Part shown: one piece after another, positions 7,829 to 18,232 of the stretch
How positions within the stretch are numbered: position 1 is the stretch's first letter
Layout: each line of letters opens with the position of its first letter
Assembly (NCBI GenBank): GCA_028292625.1
Contig: JAQGLY010000020.1
Span: forward strand, 35,628 to 99,627
Direction: 5' to 3'
Length of the DNA: 64,000 nucleotides
From: Herbaspirillum sp.
Lineage (GTDB): Bacteria > Pseudomonadota > Gammaproteobacteria > Burkholderiales > Burkholderiaceae_D
Translations under genes and position numbers: made by a program
Notes under the pieces: model-generated
What the model saw: the letters and a program-made list of their open reading frames with translations, nothing else
Databases searched by the model: none
Told to the model about the DNA's origin: nothing

Positions 7829-9180
7829 GCAGCCTGACGCCGGAGCGCGCGCGCGAAATCAATTTCGACGGGCTGGTCGGCCCGTCGCACAACTATGCCG
7901 GATTGTCGTCCGGCAATATCGCGTCCAAGCGCAATATGCAAGCGCTAGCCAATCCCAGGGCGGCCGCATTGCAGGGCCTGAAAAAAATGCACGCCTTGGC
8001 GCAACGCGGATTCGGGCAAGCGGTGTTGCCACCGCAGATCAGACCCGATATGCGCATGTTGCGCTGCCTGGGATTCGGCGGCAGCGACGCCGACATGTTG
8101 CAGCAATGCGCCAAGGCATCGCCGCAATTGCTGGCGTCGTGCTGGTCCGCCGCATCGATGTGGTCGGCCAATGCCGCCACGGTCAGTCCCGCGGCCGATA
8201 GTGGCGACGGCCGGACGCATTTTACGGTGGCCAATCTAGGCAGCAATCTGCACCGCTGGGTGGAAAGCGCGCAAACCGCAAGGACATTGCGCATGATTTT
8301 TCACGATTCGCAATATTTCGGCGTGCACGATGCGTTGCCGTCGACCCTCGCGCTGGCCGATGAAGGCGCCGCCAATCACGGCCGGCTGGCATCCACGCAT
8401 GGCGCGGCGGGCGTCGAACTGTTTGTCTACGGCCGTGTCGCTTTCGATGCGGATGCGCCGCGGCCGCGCATTTTTCCGGCGCGGCAGACCTTTGAAGCAA
8501 GCAGCGCGGTAGCGCGGCTGCACGGTTTGGCGCCGCAGCGCTGCGTGTTCGCCCAGCAAAATCCGGAGGTCATCGACCTGGGCGTGTTTCATAACGACGT
8601 GATTGCGGTGGCCAACGGCAATGTGCTGTTTTATCACGAGCAGGCGTTTCTCAACGAAGCCGCTACGTTGCGCGCGCTACGCCAGGCGGCGGCGCCGCTG
8701 GGGGTCGATTTGCAGACTTTGCGCATCGATGCCGCCGATGTCGCTGTGACCGATGCGGTATCGAGCTATCTGTTCAACAGCCAACTGCTGACCAGACCCG
8801 ACGGCGGCATGCTGTTGGTCACGCCGCAGGAGTGTCTGGACAATGCCGCCGTGGCGGACTGTTTGCAGCGGCTGATCGGCGGCGGCGGCCCGATCGACGA
8901 ATTGCTCAGCTTCGACTTGCGCCAAAGCATGCGTAATGGCGGCGGCCCTGCCTGTCTGCGCTTGCGCGTGGTGCTGACGGAGGCGGCGGAGTCGGCCATG
9001 CATCCAGGGACTATGATGACGGACGCTTTGTATTCGACATTGACCGACTGGGTCGAGCGTCATTACCGCGATTGCCTGACGGCGGCCGATCTGGTCGATC
9101 CCGGGTTGGTGCGGGAAGTGCGCGCGGCGCTGGAAGAATTGGCGGGCATATTGAATTTGCCCGGCCTGTATACCTTTTAA
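7825..9180 (+). CDS. astB: N-succinylarginine dihydrolase
   Basis: A 451-residue enzyme of the AstB family (pentein fold) that hydrolyses N2-succinylarginine to N2-succinylornithine, CO2 and two ammonia. The N-terminal signature NFDGLVGPSHNYAGLSSGN is clear. The catalytic triad known from the E. coli enzyme (Glu174, His248, Cys365) can be matched to E180 (LADEGAANHG), H256 (GVFHNDV) and C377 (GGGPACLRLRV). Length agrees with the family (about 445). It is translationally coupled to astA by an ATGA overlap. No other AST gene follows; cueR begins 33 bases downstream. Confidence 0.95.
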   Translation: MSSLTPERAREINFDGLVGPSHNYAGLSSGNIASKRNMQALANPRAAALQGLKKMHALAQRGFGQAVLPPQIRPDMRMLRCLGFGGSDADMLQQCAKASPQLLASCWSAASMWSANAATVSPAADSGDGRTHFTVANLGSNLHRWVESAQTARTLRMIFHDSQYFGVHDALPSTLALADEGAANHGRLASTHGAAGVELFVYGRVAFDADAPRPRIFPARQTFEASSAVARLHGLAPQRCVFAQQNPEVIDLGVFHNDVIAVANGNVLFYHEQAFLNEAATLRALRQAAAPLGVDLQTLRIDAADVAVTDAVSSYLFNSQLLTRPDGGMLLVTPQECLDNAAVADCLQRLIGGGGPIDELLSFDLRQSMRNGGGPACLRLRVVLTEAAESAMHPGTMMTDALYSTLTDWVERHYRDCLTAADLVDPGLVREVRAALEELAGILNLPGLYTF

Positions 9181-9213
9181 CCATAGTATTTCTGAAAAGT
9201 AATGGAGATCGCC

Positions 9214-9603
9214 ATGCATATCGGCGAAGCGGCACAGGCGTCCGGCGTTAGCGCAAAAATGATTCGTTATTACGAAAACATCGCCTTGATTTCACCGGCC
9301 GGCCGCAGCGATGCCGGTTATCGCCAATACGGCCGCAAAGACGTGCAAACGCTGCGTTTCATCAAGCGCTCGCGCGATCTCGGCTTTTCGATCGAACGGA
9401 TTCGAACCTTGCTGGCGCTGTGGGACGATCCGACGCGTAAAAGCGCGGACGTCAAGAAACTGGCGCGGCAATATATAAACGAACTGGACCACGATATTCA
9501 AAAGCTGGCCTCGATTCGCGATCAATTGCAGCATTTGGCCGCATGCTGCCAGGGCAATCAACGCCCGGATTGTCCGATATTGGAGGAGCTGGCCGCCGAA
9601 TGA
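9214..9603 (+). CDS. cueR: CueR-type MerR regulator, Cu(I)-responsive
   Basis: A 129-residue MerR-family activator. The N-terminal winged HTH (IGEAAQASGVSAKMIRYYE) is followed by the dimerisation helix. The metal-binding loop carries two cysteines spaced as in CueR (CQGNQRPDC, preceded by another Cys), the pattern of monovalent-metal sensors. It should sense cytoplasmic Cu(I) and activate the copZ-copA promoter downstream. Start ATG 9214 has GGAG six bases upstream; the upstream ATG at 9202 lacks this. It is encoded in the same direction as, and just before, its likely target promoter. Confidence 0.92.
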   Translation: MHIGEAAQASGVSAKMIRYYENIALISPAGRSDAGYRQYGRKDVQTLRFIKRSRDLGFSIERIRTLLALWDDPTRKSADVKKLARQYINELDHDIQKLASIRDQLQHLAACCQGNQRPDCPILEELAAE

Positions 9604-9664
9604 CGTCCCGCGGCCTCGGCGGCCCGGCGTCGCCGCGTAAATTTCCCTTATTCGAATAAGATGC

Positions 9665-9695
9665 TTGACATTGCCATCATGGGAAGCTTGATAGT
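9665..9695 (+). promoter_or_regulatory. CueR-type promoter of copZ-copA
   Basis: A TTGACA -35 box (9665-9670) and GATAGT -10 box (9690-9695) are separated by 19 bp, the long spacer typical of MerR-family promoters. The spacer holds an imperfect dyad (TTGCC...GGGAA). A 14-bp palindrome CTTATTCGAATAAG (9647-9660) lies just upstream. Confidence 0.75.
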
Positions 9696-9726
9696 ACGGT
9701 CTTTCCCTGAAAACAAAGGACACATC

Positions 9727-9927
9727 ATGCAATTCCTCATCGGCGACATGACCTGCGGCCACTGCGCCGGCGCAATCAGCAAGGCGATCGTCGCCATCGA
9801 CACCGGCGCGGATGTCCGTATCGACCTGGCGACCAAGGTCGCCAACATCGTCACCGCTGCCGATGCGCAGCAAGTGGCGGCGGCCATCACCGACGCCGGC
9901 TATACGCCCGTGTTGCAACGCGCCTGA
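9727..9927 (+). CDS. copZ: Copper chaperone (HMA domain)
   Basis: A 66-residue single heavy-metal-associated domain with the Cu(I)-binding motif M-T-C-G-H-C at residues 8-13 (DMTCGHCAGAISKAI). CopZ proteins carry Cu(I) in the cytoplasm to the P-type ATPase and the regulator. The start at 9727 is preferred over 9661 because the frame upstream runs through the promoter; AGGA lies seven bases before the ATG. It precedes copA by 48 bases, probably as one operon. Confidence 0.92.
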   Translation: MQFLIGDMTCGHCAGAISKAIVAIDTGADVRIDLATKVANIVTAADAQQVAAAITDAGYTPVLQRA

Positions 9928-9975
9928 ACTGAAATACGCGGGCACTCCGGCGTCGATGCGTCGGAGACCTGCGCT

Positions 9976-12177
9976 ATGGAGAAGTCTATGGAAAGCGCAT
10001 CCAATATCCGCGCAATCGATTTGCAAATCGCAGGCATGACCTGCGCGTCCTGTTCGTCTCGCGTCGAAAAAGCGCTCTACAAGGTAGTGGGCGTGAGCGC
10101 GGCATCGGTCAATCTGGCGACCGAACGGGCCGCGGTCAGTGCCGACGCCGCCGTCAATGTTCAGCAATTGATCGCCGCAATCGAAAAAGCCGGTTATGAA
10201 GCCGCGGCGGTCGTCGAAAGCCGCGCGGCGCCCGAGGCGCCGGCGTCGAATGCGCTGCTGCCGGTAATCGGTTCTGCACTGCTGGCCGCGCCGCTGGTGC
10301 TGCCGATGATGCTGGCGTGGGTCGGCGTCGATGCGATGATGCCAGGCTGGCTGCAATGGCTGTTGGCGACGCCGATACAGTTCATTTTCGGCGCGCGTTT
10401 TTATCGCGCCGCATACAAGGCGGTGCGCGCCGGCGCCGGCAATATGGACCTGCTGGTCGCCATCGGCACTTCAGCGGCCTACGGGCTGAGCGTGTATCAA
10501 TTGCTGGCCCATGCGGGCGGGGGGCATTTGTATTTCGAAGCATCCGCGGTGGTGATTACGCTGATCCTGCTCGGCAAATGGCTGGAAGGCCGGGCCAAGC
10601 GGCAAACCACGGCGGCAATCCGCGCATTGAATGCGCTGCGGCCGGACATCGCGCGCGTGCTGATCGACGGCAGCGAACGCGAAGTGCCGCTGGCGCACGT
10701 GAAGCCGGGCGACCGGGTGCTGGTGCGGCCGGGCGAACGGATTCCGGTGGACGGCCGCATCGTCGAGGGCGACACGCATGTCGACGAATCGCTGATCACT
10801 GGCGAAAGTCTGCCGGTCGCCAAAATGCCCGGCGATCGCGTCACCGGCGGATCGGTGAATGCCGAGGGCCATCTGTCGATCGACACCCTGGCCATCGGCG
10901 CCGAAACCACGCTGGCGCGTATCGTGCGCATGGTCGAGTCGGCGCAGGCCGGCAAGGCCCCGATACAGCGCACGGTCGATCGCGTCAGCGCCGTGTTCGT
11001 GCCACTCATCCTTTGCATCGCACTGGCGACCGCGCTGGGCTGGGGCCTGTATAACGGCGTCTGGGAGCAGGCCGTGCTGAATGCGGTCGCGGTGCTGGTC
11101 ATCGCTTGCCCATGCGCGCTGGGACTGGCGACGCCGGCGGCGATGATGGTCGGCACCGGCACGGCGGCGCGGCGCGGGATTTTGATCAAGGATGCCGAGG
11201 CGCTGGAATATGCGCACCGCATCGATACCGTCGCTTTCGATAAAACCGGCACGTTGACCGTGGGCAAACCGGTATTGCGGGGCATGGCGCAGCAGGACGG
11301 CGAATCGAGCGCGGCGCTGTTGCGCATTGCCGCCTCTTTGCAGCAGGCCAGCGAACATCCGTTGGCCAAGGCCATGGTGGACCAGGCGCGGGAACGGCAA
11401 CTGGCCTTGGAGCAGCCGACGCAGGTCAAGGCCGTCGCCGGCCGCGGCGTGCAGGGCAGGGTGGGCGATGCGGCGTTCGCCATCGCCAGCGCCCGCTGGA
11501 TCGGTGAACTCGGCGCAGCGCCGTCTGCCGCACTGACGCAACAAGCCGAGCAATGGCAGACGCAGGGATGGACTGTATCGTGGCTGCTGCGATTGGATCC
11601 GAAACCCGAGGTGCTGGCGGCAATGGCCTTCGGCGATGCGTTGAAAGCGACGGCGCAGCCGGCAGTGCAGCGTCTGCATGCGCTGGGCGTGCGCACCATC
11701 CTGCTGACCGGCGACAGCAGCGCGGCGGCCAATGCGGTGGCAAGCGCGCTGGGTATCGATGCGGTGCATGCCGAGGTGCTGCCCGAAGCGAAAGCCGGCA
11801 TCGTCGCCGCACTCAAACGCGAAGGGCGCATCGTCGCCATGGTCGGCGACGGCATCAACGATGCACCGGCGCTGGCGGCGGCCGATATCGGCATCGCCAT
11901 GTCCACCGGCGCCGATATCGCGATGCAGGCGGCCGGCATCACGCTGATGCGCGGTGACCCGCTGCTGATCGCGGATGCGCTCGACATTTCGCGGCGCACT
12001 TACGCCAAAATCCGCCAAAATCTGTTTTGGGCGTTTATTTACAATCTGATCGGTATTCCGCTGGCCGCATTCGGATGGCTTCATCCGATGATTGCCGGGG
12101 CGGCGATGGCGCTGAGCAGTGTCAGTGTGCTTGGCAATGCGCTGTTGTTGCGGCGCTGGAAAGCAGCGGCGCAATGA
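9976..12177 (+). CDS. copA: Cu(I)-exporting P1B-type ATPase
   Basis: A 733-residue inner-membrane copper-export ATPase. One N-terminal HMA domain carries MTCASC (residues 21-26). The transmembrane region includes the ion-binding CPC motif (C378-P379-C380, [12 protein letters not shown]). The actuator motif TGESLPV, the phosphorylation loop DKTGTLT (D422), the P1B-specific HP dipeptide ([10 protein letters not shown]) and the hinge [10 protein letters not shown] all follow in order. The last helices contain the conserved Tyr-Asn (FIYNLIG) and the M-x-x-S-S block, as expected for Cu(I) pumps. Start ATG 9976 has GGAG at nine bases; ATG 9988 has GGAG at six and is equally possible. It is the last gene of the cueR-copZ-copA unit. 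Confidence 0.95.
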   Translation: MEKSMESASNIRAIDLQIAGMTCASCSSRVEKALYKVVGVSAASVNLATERAAVSADAAVNVQQLIAAIEKAGYEAAAVVESRAAPEAPASNALLPVIGSALLAAPLVLPMMLAWVGVDAMMPGWLQWLLATPIQFIFGARFYRAAYKAVRAGAGNMDLLVAIGTSAAYGLSVYQLLAHAGGGHLYFEASAVVITLILLGKWLEGRAKRQTTAAIRALNALRPDIARVLIDGSEREVPLAHVKPGDRVLVRPGERIPVDGRIVEGDTHVDESLITGESLPVAKMPGDRVTGGSVNAEGHLSIDTLAIGAETTLARIVRMVESAQAGKAPIQRTVDRVSAVFVPLILCIALATALGWGLYNGVWEQAVLNAVAVLVIACPCALGLATPAAMMVGTGTAARRGILIKDAEALEYAHRIDTVAFDKTGTLTVGKPVLRGMAQQDGESSAALLRIAASLQQASEHPLAKAMVDQARERQLALEQPTQVKAVAGRGVQGRVGDAAFAIASARWIGELGAAPSAALTQQAEQWQTQGWTVSWLLRLDPKPEVLAAMAFGDALKATAQPAVQRLHALGVRTILLTGDSSAAANAVASALGIDAVHAEVLPEAKAGIVAALKREGRIVAMVGDGINDAPALAAADIGIAMSTGADIAMQAAGITLMRGDPLLIADALDISRRTYAKIRQNLFWAFIYNLIGIPLAAFGWLHPMIAGAAMALSSVSVLGNALLLRRWKAAAQ

Positions 12178-12371
12178 ATTGTAAAAGTGGTGACAATTTC
12201 AAAAAAGCGGTAAATATTGGTTAGCCCTATAGGAAAATCCCGCTGACATTACTGTAGTCCCTGTCCGACGTGGAAACCTGTAGATGACCTACGGACTTTG
12301 CGCCTGGGCGGGTTTATGATTTTTTTTTAACCGCTGCATGGTGCGGCGGCAAGACACATTCAGGAGAATTT

Positions 12372-12647
12372 ATGAAGAAGATACCGACCATGGCCGCTTT
12401 GATCACGGCTGCCGTATTCAGCGCGAGCGCCTTTGCCGAATCCGCCCCGGCGCCGGCCCTCGATCGTACCCTGCTGCTGGCCGACACGACCGGCACTACC
12501 GGCAGCGCGAGCGATCCATCGACCGTTCCCCAAAAGAGCACCCATAAAAAGCCGCGCAAGGCCAAGAAAATGAAAAACAATTCCGGCGAGACTGCGCCTG
12601 GCACGAATCCCAATGGCGTTAAGGGCGGTGCGATGAGCGGTGGCTGA
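12372..12647 (+). CDS. Small secreted basic hypothetical protein
   Basis: A 91-residue protein: a signal peptide (MKKIPTMAALITAAVFSASAFA), then an unstructured Thr/Ser/Gly/Pro stretch with a basic patch (HKKPRKAKKMK) and a Gly-rich end. No known domain was recognised. Start ATG 12372 has AGGAG five bases upstream. It lies between copA and a convergent aldo-keto reductase gene and may be unrelated to copper. Confidence 0.6.
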   Translation: MKKIPTMAALITAAVFSASAFAESAPAPALDRTLLLADTTGTTGSASDPSTVPQKSTHKKPRKAKKMKNNSGETAPGTNPNGVKGGAMSGG

Positions 12648-12660
12648 CCGGCCGGCAAGA

Positions 12661-12697
12661 AATAAACCTGCCGCTTGTCTCAGCGTGAGCGGCAGGT
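12661..12697 (-). terminator. Rho-independent terminator of the aldo-keto reductase gene
   Basis: A perfect 10-bp stem (12666-12675 with 12688-12697) is followed on the minus strand by TTTATTT. It lies 22 bp downstream of the stop at 12719. Confidence 0.75.
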
Positions 12698-12718
12698 CCG
12701 TCTCCGGCGCGGCGGCCG

Positions 12719-13588
12719 CTAACGCATTTCCAGCGGCATGCCGCGGCTGGGCGGCGGAAACGCCCGATCGAGTTCCGCCACATCCTGCGGCGTCAGAACA
12801 ATATCCAGCGCGGCGCGATTTTCCCGGACATGCACCGGATCGACCGCCTTCGGAATCGCCACCACATATTCCTGCGACAACACCCAAGCCAGCGCAATCT
12901 GCGCCGCACTGACGGCGTGGCGCGCGGCGATCGTTTTCAAAGTCGGATTGTTCAGCAATCGCCGCCGGTCGTCCGCTGACGAAGATTCCAGCGGCGAGTA
13001 GGCCATCACCGGCATCGAATGTTGCCGAGACCATGGGAGCAGATCCCATTCGATTCCGCGCCGCAACAGATTGAACAACACCTGATTAACCGCGATCCGT
13101 TCGCCGCCGGGCTGCTTGTATGCCCTTTGCATGCCGCTCAGGTCGAAATTGCTGACGCCGTATTCGCGGATTTTTCCCTGGATTTTCAGTGCGTCGAATG
13201 CTTCGAGCGTTTCCGCCAGCGGCACCGCGCCCGGCCAGTGCAGCAAATAAAGATCGATGCAGTCGACCCCGAGCCGCCGCAGGCTGCGTTCGCAAGCTGC
13301 TTGCGCGCCGCGCCGGTCGGCATTGTGCGGATAGACCTTGCTGACCAAAAACACCTCGTCGCGACGGCCCGCGATGGCCGCGCCGACCACTTTTTCCGCA
13401 CCGCCTTCGGCGTACATTTCGGCGGTATCGATCAAGCGCATTCCCAGGTCCATGCCCAGCCGCAGCGCATCGGCCTCGCGTTTGGCCGCGCTCGGATCTT
13501 CGCCCATATACCAAGTGCCCTGACCCAATACCGGAATCGGTGTTCCCGAAGGCAACGCCACGGTTCTGATTGTATTGGCTGCAGGCAT
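12719..13588 (-). CDS. Aldo/keto reductase
   Basis: A 289-residue (beta/alpha)8 NADPH-dependent oxidoreductase. The catalytic tetrad is visible: Asp and Tyr in LIDTAEMYAEGGAE, Lys in FLVSKVYP and His in YLLHWPG. The C-terminal cofactor motif is VVAIPKAVDPVHVREN, with Lys in the usual NADP-binding place. It probably reduces aldehydes or ketones; its substrate is unknown. Start ATG 13588 has GGAG five bases upstream; the frame to 13645 adds an unconserved leader. It is a single gene, separated from the outer-membrane factor gene by about 40 bp on the same strand. Confidence 0.88.
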   Translation of the reverse strand: MPAANTIRTVALPSGTPIPVLGQGTWYMGEDPSAAKREADALRLGMDLGMRLIDTAEMYAEGGAEKVVGAAIAGRRDEVFLVSKVYPHNADRRGAQAACERSLRRLGVDCIDLYLLHWPGAVPLAETLEAFDALKIQGKIREYGVSNFDLSGMQRAYKQPGGERIAVNQVLFNLLRRGIEWDLLPWSRQHSMPVMAYSPLESSSADDRRRLLNNPTLKTIAARHAVSAAQIALAWVLSQEYVVAIPKAVDPVHVRENRAALDIVLTPQDVAELDRAFPPPSRGMPLEMR

Positions 13589-13631
13589 CGGATCTCCGTT
13601 CGAGTGGGTTTCAGTATTTATATGCGGCCCC

Positions 13632-15128
13632 TCACCATTGGCCACCGATGGCGGCGATCAGTGCAATGCTGCTGACGTATTGCCGATTCTTGATATTCCA
13701 CAAACTGCTTTCGGCGCTCAGGCGCGTGTTCTGCGCCGTCAGCACTTCGATGTATCCGACAATGCCGGCCCGATATTGGTTCAGTGTGATGGTTTCCGAA
13801 CGCCGCGCCGCGGCCAGCGCGGCGCTCTCCAAGTCGGCCTGTTGAGCCAGCAGCGCCTGTGACGCCAGATTGTCTTCCACCGCCTGGAAAGCGGACAGTA
13901 CGGTCATACGGTAAGCGGCGACATTGGCATCGTAGGCGGCGATGGCTTGATCGGTCTGCGCTCTGCGCAAGCCGCCGTCGAACAGCGTAAGCGCCAGCTG
14001 CGGTCCCAGCGACCAGAACCGGTTCGGCAGGCTGATCCAATCGGCGAAGCTGTTGCTGTTATAACCGCCGGAAGCCGACAAGGTCAGCGTCGGAAAGAAA
14101 GCCGCCTTGGCGACGCCGATGTTGGCATTGGCCGCAGCCACATTTCGTTCCGCGGCGGCAATGTCGGGGCGCCGCTCCAGCAATGTCGACGGCAGGCCGG
14201 GCGGAATCTGCGGCAACTGCGGTTCCAGATCGCTGGCGGCCAGCGAAAAACGCGATGGGGCTTGTCCCAGCGCGGCGGCAATCGCATGCTCCAGCAGCGC
14301 CCGGGTCAATTGCTTGTCCACGGTCTGCACCTGTGCGGTTTTCAACTGGCTTTCCGCCAGCGCCACATTGGCGTCGGAAACGGTGCCGGCGGCAAATTGA
14401 TTTTGCGTCAGCGTCAGCGTTTCCTGCAGCGTCTTTTCGCTGTCGCGCAATTGACGCAGTTGCTGATCGGCTACCACCAGTTCCAGATAGGCGGTCGCCA
14501 ATTGCGCCTGGCTGCTGAGCCGAATCGCCGCCAGCTGCGCGGCGCTTGCGGAGGCGCCGGCTTCACCGGCTTCCACCGAGCGCCGCACACGGCCCCAGAC
14601 ATCCGCTTCCCAACTGGCGCTCACCCCCGTATCGTAAATCGTGGAGACGCGCCCGGAATTGACATTCCCGGTATTGCCGGATGTGCTGGAACTGGACGAG
14701 CCGGACGCCCCGCGGCTGGCCGACGCGCTCACGCCGACCGTTGGAAACAATCCAGAGCGGGCCTGGCGCATTAGCGCCTCGGCCTGCCGGTATTGCGCTT
14801 CTGCCTGGGCGATGGTCGGACTTTGCCGGTTCAGTGTATCCATCAATTGATCGAGCCGCGGATCTTTGCATACGGTCCACCACGGACCGCGCGGGCTTTC
14901 GTCCATCGGCTGCGCGGTTTTCCAGAGCGCGCTTTCCTTGTATGCGTCGGGAATATCCATTGTCGGCTTGACGTAATCCGGACCGACGGCGCAACCGGCC
15001 AGGGTCAGGCCCAGCAGCGCACAGCTCAGCGGCCGCCGCAGCTTGCCAAAGTCGAGATCGATTGCACGTCGCGCCGCGGATTCGGTCGCTAATCTCTTTA
15101 TATTTTTCATGGTGGTCGGGTTCTTCAT
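13632..15128 (-). CDS. RND efflux outer-membrane lipoprotein (NodT/OprM family)
   Basis: A 498-residue outer-membrane factor that forms the exit duct of a tripartite RND pump. It has a lipoprotein signal with lipobox LAGC (LLGLTLAGCAVGPDYVKP) and two OEP-type repeats rich in long amphipathic helices (for example the blocks IAQAEAQYRQAEALMRQARS and ERRPDIAAAERNVAAANANI). Start ATG 15128 overlaps the stop of the preceding RND gene by one base (TAATG) and has AAGGA upstream; the longer open frame runs inside that gene. It is the last gene of the mdtABC operon, so pump and duct are co-expressed. Confidence 0.93.
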   Translation of the reverse strand: MKNPTTMKNIKRLATESAARRAIDLDFGKLRRPLSCALLGLTLAGCAVGPDYVKPTMDIPDAYKESALWKTAQPMDESPRGPWWTVCKDPRLDQLMDTLNRQSPTIAQAEAQYRQAEALMRQARSGLFPTVGVSASASRGASGSSSSSTSGNTGNVNSGRVSTIYDTGVSASWEADVWGRVRRSVEAGEAGASASAAQLAAIRLSSQAQLATAYLELVVADQQLRQLRDSEKTLQETLTLTQNQFAAGTVSDANVALAESQLKTAQVQTVDKQLTRALLEHAIAAALGQAPSRFSLAASDLEPQLPQIPPGLPSTLLERRPDIAAAERNVAAANANIGVAKAAFFPTLTLSASGGYNSNSFADWISLPNRFWSLGPQLALTLFDGGLRRAQTDQAIAAYDANVAAYRMTVLSAFQAVEDNLASQALLAQQADLESAALAAARRSETITLNQYRAGIVGYIEVLTAQNTRLSAESSLWNIKNRQYVSSIALIAAIGGQW

Positions 15129-18100
15129 TATGATTCCTTGCTTTCGCCTATCGTTTGCGGATGCGCCGTGCCGCGCCAGGTCTTGCTCCATAAGCGGAAC
15201 CGGTCCAGATACAGATAGACGATAGGGGTGGTGTACAACGTCAGCAACTGGCTCAGCAGCAAGCCACCGACGATGGAAATGCCCAGCGGCGTACGCATTT
15301 CGGCGCCGTCGCCGTGTCCCAGCGCCAGCGGCAATGCGCCGAACAGCGCCGCCGCGGTGGTCATCATGATCGGCCGGAAGCGCAGCAGGCAAGCCTGCAT
15401 GATCGCCTGCTCCGGTTTCAGATTGTGCTCCCGCTCGGCGGTCAGCGCGAAGTCGATCATCATAATCGCATTTTTCTTGACGATGCCGATCAGCAACAGC
15501 ACCCCGATCAGCGCAATGATATTGAATTCGCTGCCGACCGCCATTAGCGCCAGCAACGCGCCGACCCCGGCCGACGGCAGCGTGGACAGGATGGTGATCG
15601 GATGCACCGCGCTTTCATACAGCATGCCCAGCACGATGTACACGGCTATCAGCGCCGCGACGATCAGCCATATCTGATCGCCGAGGGAGTCCTGAAACGC
15701 TTTGGCGCTGCCCTGAAAACTGCCATGGATGGACGTGGGCAGGCCGATGCCGACCGTCGCTGCGTCGATCGCGGCGGTAGCGTTCGACAGCGAGACGTTG
15801 GGCGGCAGATTGAACGAAATGGTGGTCGCGGCGAACTGGCCCTGATGGTTGACCGACAGTGACGTATTGGTGGCCTCCCAGTGCGCGACGGCCGACAGCG
15901 GTGTGCTCTGGCCGCCCGGGGTCTGCAGATAGATATTACGCAAGGCTTCGGCGCTTTGCCAATATTCTGGCGCCACCTCCATCACCACGTGATACTGGTT
16001 CAGCGGGTTGTAAATGGTCGATACCTGGCGCTGGCCGAACGCGTCGTTGAGCACCGAATCAACCTGCGACTGCGTCAGGCCGAGCCGCCCCATCGCATCG
16101 CGGTCGAACACCAGTGAAGTTTGCAAGCCTTTGATTTCCTGATCGGTGTTCACGTCGGCCAGCATCGGCAGCTTGCTCAACGCCACTTGCACTTTCGGCG
16201 CCCACGCGCGCAACTCATTCAGATCGTCGCCTTGCAGCGTGTATTGGTACTGCGCATTGCCGGCGCGGCCGCCGACGCGGATATCCTGCACCGATTGCAA
16301 AAACAGCGTGGCGCCGGGTTCGTTGGCCAGTTGCTTGCGCAGGCGGGCGATCACCTGATCGGCGCTTTCCTTGCGCACCGCCAAAGGTTTCAGGCTGACG
16401 AACATGCTGGCGCTATTGCGGTTGCCGCCACCGGTAAACCCGATCGAGACGTCCACCGCCGGGTCATTGCCGACGACGCTGATGAAATGCTGCAGCTTTT
16501 GCTGCATGGCCTGGAACGAAATGCTCTGGTCGGCGCGGATCTGGCCGGTCAGACGGCCGGTATCCTGCTGCGGGAAAAAGCCTTTCGGCACCGCGATATA
16601 CAAATAGACGTTGAGCGCGATGGTGGCCAACAGAATCAGCATCATCAGCGGACCGTGACGCAAGGCCCAGCCGAGCGAACGGCGATAGCCGCTCAGCGTC
16701 GCGTCGAAGATCCGTTCGATCGCCATGAACAGGCGGCCGGGCGGGCGCGGATCGTGCGGTTTGAGCCAGCGTGCGCACAGCATCGGCGTGGTCGTCAGCG
16801 ACACCAGCAGCGACACCAGAATCGCCACCGACAAGGTCACCGCGAACTCGCGGAACAGACGCCCGAGGATGCCGCCCATCAACAGAATAGGGATGAATAC
16901 CGCGATCAGCGAAATACTCATCGACAGCACGGTAAAGCCGACTTCCCGCGTGCCCTTCAACGCGGCTTCCATCGGCGTCATGCCGTTCTCGATATGGCGC
17001 GAAATGTTTTCCAGCACCACGATGGTGTCGTCGACCACGAAACCGGTGGCGATGGTCAGCGCCATCAGGCTCAGATTATTCAACGAAAAACCGCACAGAT
17101 ACATCACCGCAAAGGTGCCGATCAGGGACACCGGCACGGTGATGGCGGGGATGGCGGTGGCGCGGCCGTTGCGCAGGAATACGAACACCACCAAAATCAC
17201 CAGACCGACGGAGATCATCAACGTATGCTCGACCTCGCTGAGCGACGCGCGGATGGTCGGCGTGCGGTCGATCGCGATGGTCATGTCGATGGCCGCCGGA
17301 ATCGAGGCCTTCAACTGCGGCAGCAAGGCCTTGACGCGGTCCACGGTGTCGATGATGTTGGCGCCGGGCTGGCGCGACAGAATGATCATCACCGCCGGTT
17401 TCTGGCCCAGCAGTCCGGCATTGCGCACGTCGATCACCGAATCCTTGACCTGCGCCACATCGGAAATCCTGACCGCCGAGCCGTTCTGGTAACTGACGAT
17501 CAGCGGCAGATAATCGCTGGCCAGCTTGGCCTGGTCGTTGGCCTCCACCTGCCATTGGTGTTCGCCGTCGGCCACGAAACCCTTGGGCCGGTTGGCGTTG
17601 GTGTTGGTGATCGCGGTACGCACGGTTTCGAGTCCGATGCCGTAATGATTCAGTTGCATCGGATTGAGTTCGACCCGCACCGCCGGCTGCGAACCGCCGC
17701 CGATGGTGACGTCGCCGATGCCTTCGACTTGCGCCAGTTTCTGGCCGAGTATGGTATCGGCCGCATCGTACATCTGGCCGCGCGTCAGGGTATCCGAAGT
17801 GAGCGCCAGGATCATGATCGGCGCATCGGCCGGATTGACCTTGCGATAGGTCGGATTGGAAGGCATGCCCGACGGCAGCAGCGCATGGGCGGCGTTGATC
17901 GCGGCCTGCACATCGCGTGCGGCGCCGTTGATGTCGCGGCTCAGATCGAACTGCAGCGTTATGCGGCTCGATCCCAGGGAGCTCGACGACGTGATTTCGC
18001 TGATGCCGGCAATCCGGCCCAGCGCCCGTTCCAGCGGCGTGGCGACAGTGGCGGCCATGGTCTCTGGGCTGGCCCCCGGCAGCCGGGCGCTGACCGAAAT

Positions 18101-18232
18101 GGTGGGGAAATCGACCTGCGGCAGCGGCGATACCGGCAGCAGTTTGAACGCCAGAATGCCGGCCAGCAGGATCGCCAGCGTCAACAGGGTGGTGGCGATC
18201 GGCCGTCGGATGAAGACGGCGTATGGAATCAT
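15128..18232 (-). CDS. mdtC: RND multidrug efflux transporter, MdtC-like
   Basis: A 1034-residue inner-membrane proton-driven RND pump subunit. The N-terminus ([19 protein letters not shown]) and the two large periplasmic loops are typical. The TM4 proton-relay pair Asp-Asp is seen in [20 protein letters not shown]. In E. coli, MdtB and MdtC form a 2:1 heterotrimer working with MdtA. The length fits MdtC (1025 in E. coli). It overlaps mdtB by four bases (ATGA) and the outer-membrane factor gene by one. Substrates cannot be read from sequence; bile salts, novobiocin-type drugs and metals are known for the family. Confidence 0.93.
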   Translation of the reverse strand: MIPYAVFIRRPIATTLLTLAILLAGILAFKLLPVSPLPQVDFPTISVSARLPGASPETMAATVATPLERALGRIAGISEITSSSSLGSSRITLQFDLSRDINGAARDVQAAINAAHALLPSGMPSNPTYRKVNPADAPIMILALTSDTLTRGQMYDAADTILGQKLAQVEGIGDVTIGGGSQPAVRVELNPMQLNHYGIGLETVRTAITNTNANRPKGFVADGEHQWQVEANDQAKLASDYLPLIVSYQNGSAVRISDVAQVKDSVIDVRNAGLLGQKPAVMIILSRQPGANIIDTVDRVKALLPQLKASIPAAIDMTIAIDRTPTIRASLSEVEHTLMISVGLVILVVFVFLRNGRATAIPAITVPVSLIGTFAVMYLCGFSLNNLSLMALTIATGFVVDDTIVVLENISRHIENGMTPMEAALKGTREVGFTVLSMSISLIAVFIPILLMGGILGRLFREFAVTLSVAILVSLLVSLTTTPMLCARWLKPHDPRPPGRLFMAIERIFDATLSGYRRSLGWALRHGPLMMLILLATIALNVYLYIAVPKGFFPQQDTGRLTGQIRADQSISFQAMQQKLQHFISVVGNDPAVDVSIGFTGGGNRNSASMFVSLKPLAVRKESADQVIARLRKQLANEPGATLFLQSVQDIRVGGRAGNAQYQYTLQGDDLNELRAWAPKVQVALSKLPMLADVNTDQEIKGLQTSLVFDRDAMGRLGLTQSQVDSVLNDAFGQRQVSTIYNPLNQYHVVMEVAPEYWQSAEALRNIYLQTPGGQSTPLSAVAHWEATNTSLSVNHQGQFAATTISFNLPPNVSLSNATAAIDAATVGIGLPTSIHGSFQGSAKAFQDSLGDQIWLIVAALIAVYIVLGMLYESAVHPITILSTLPSAGVGALLALMAVGSEFNIIALIGVLLLIGIVKKNAIMMIDFALTAEREHNLKPEQAIMQACLLRFRPIMMTTAAALFGALPLALGHGDGAEMRTPLGISIVGGLLLSQLLTLYTTPIVYLYLDRFRLWSKTWRGTAHPQTIGESKES

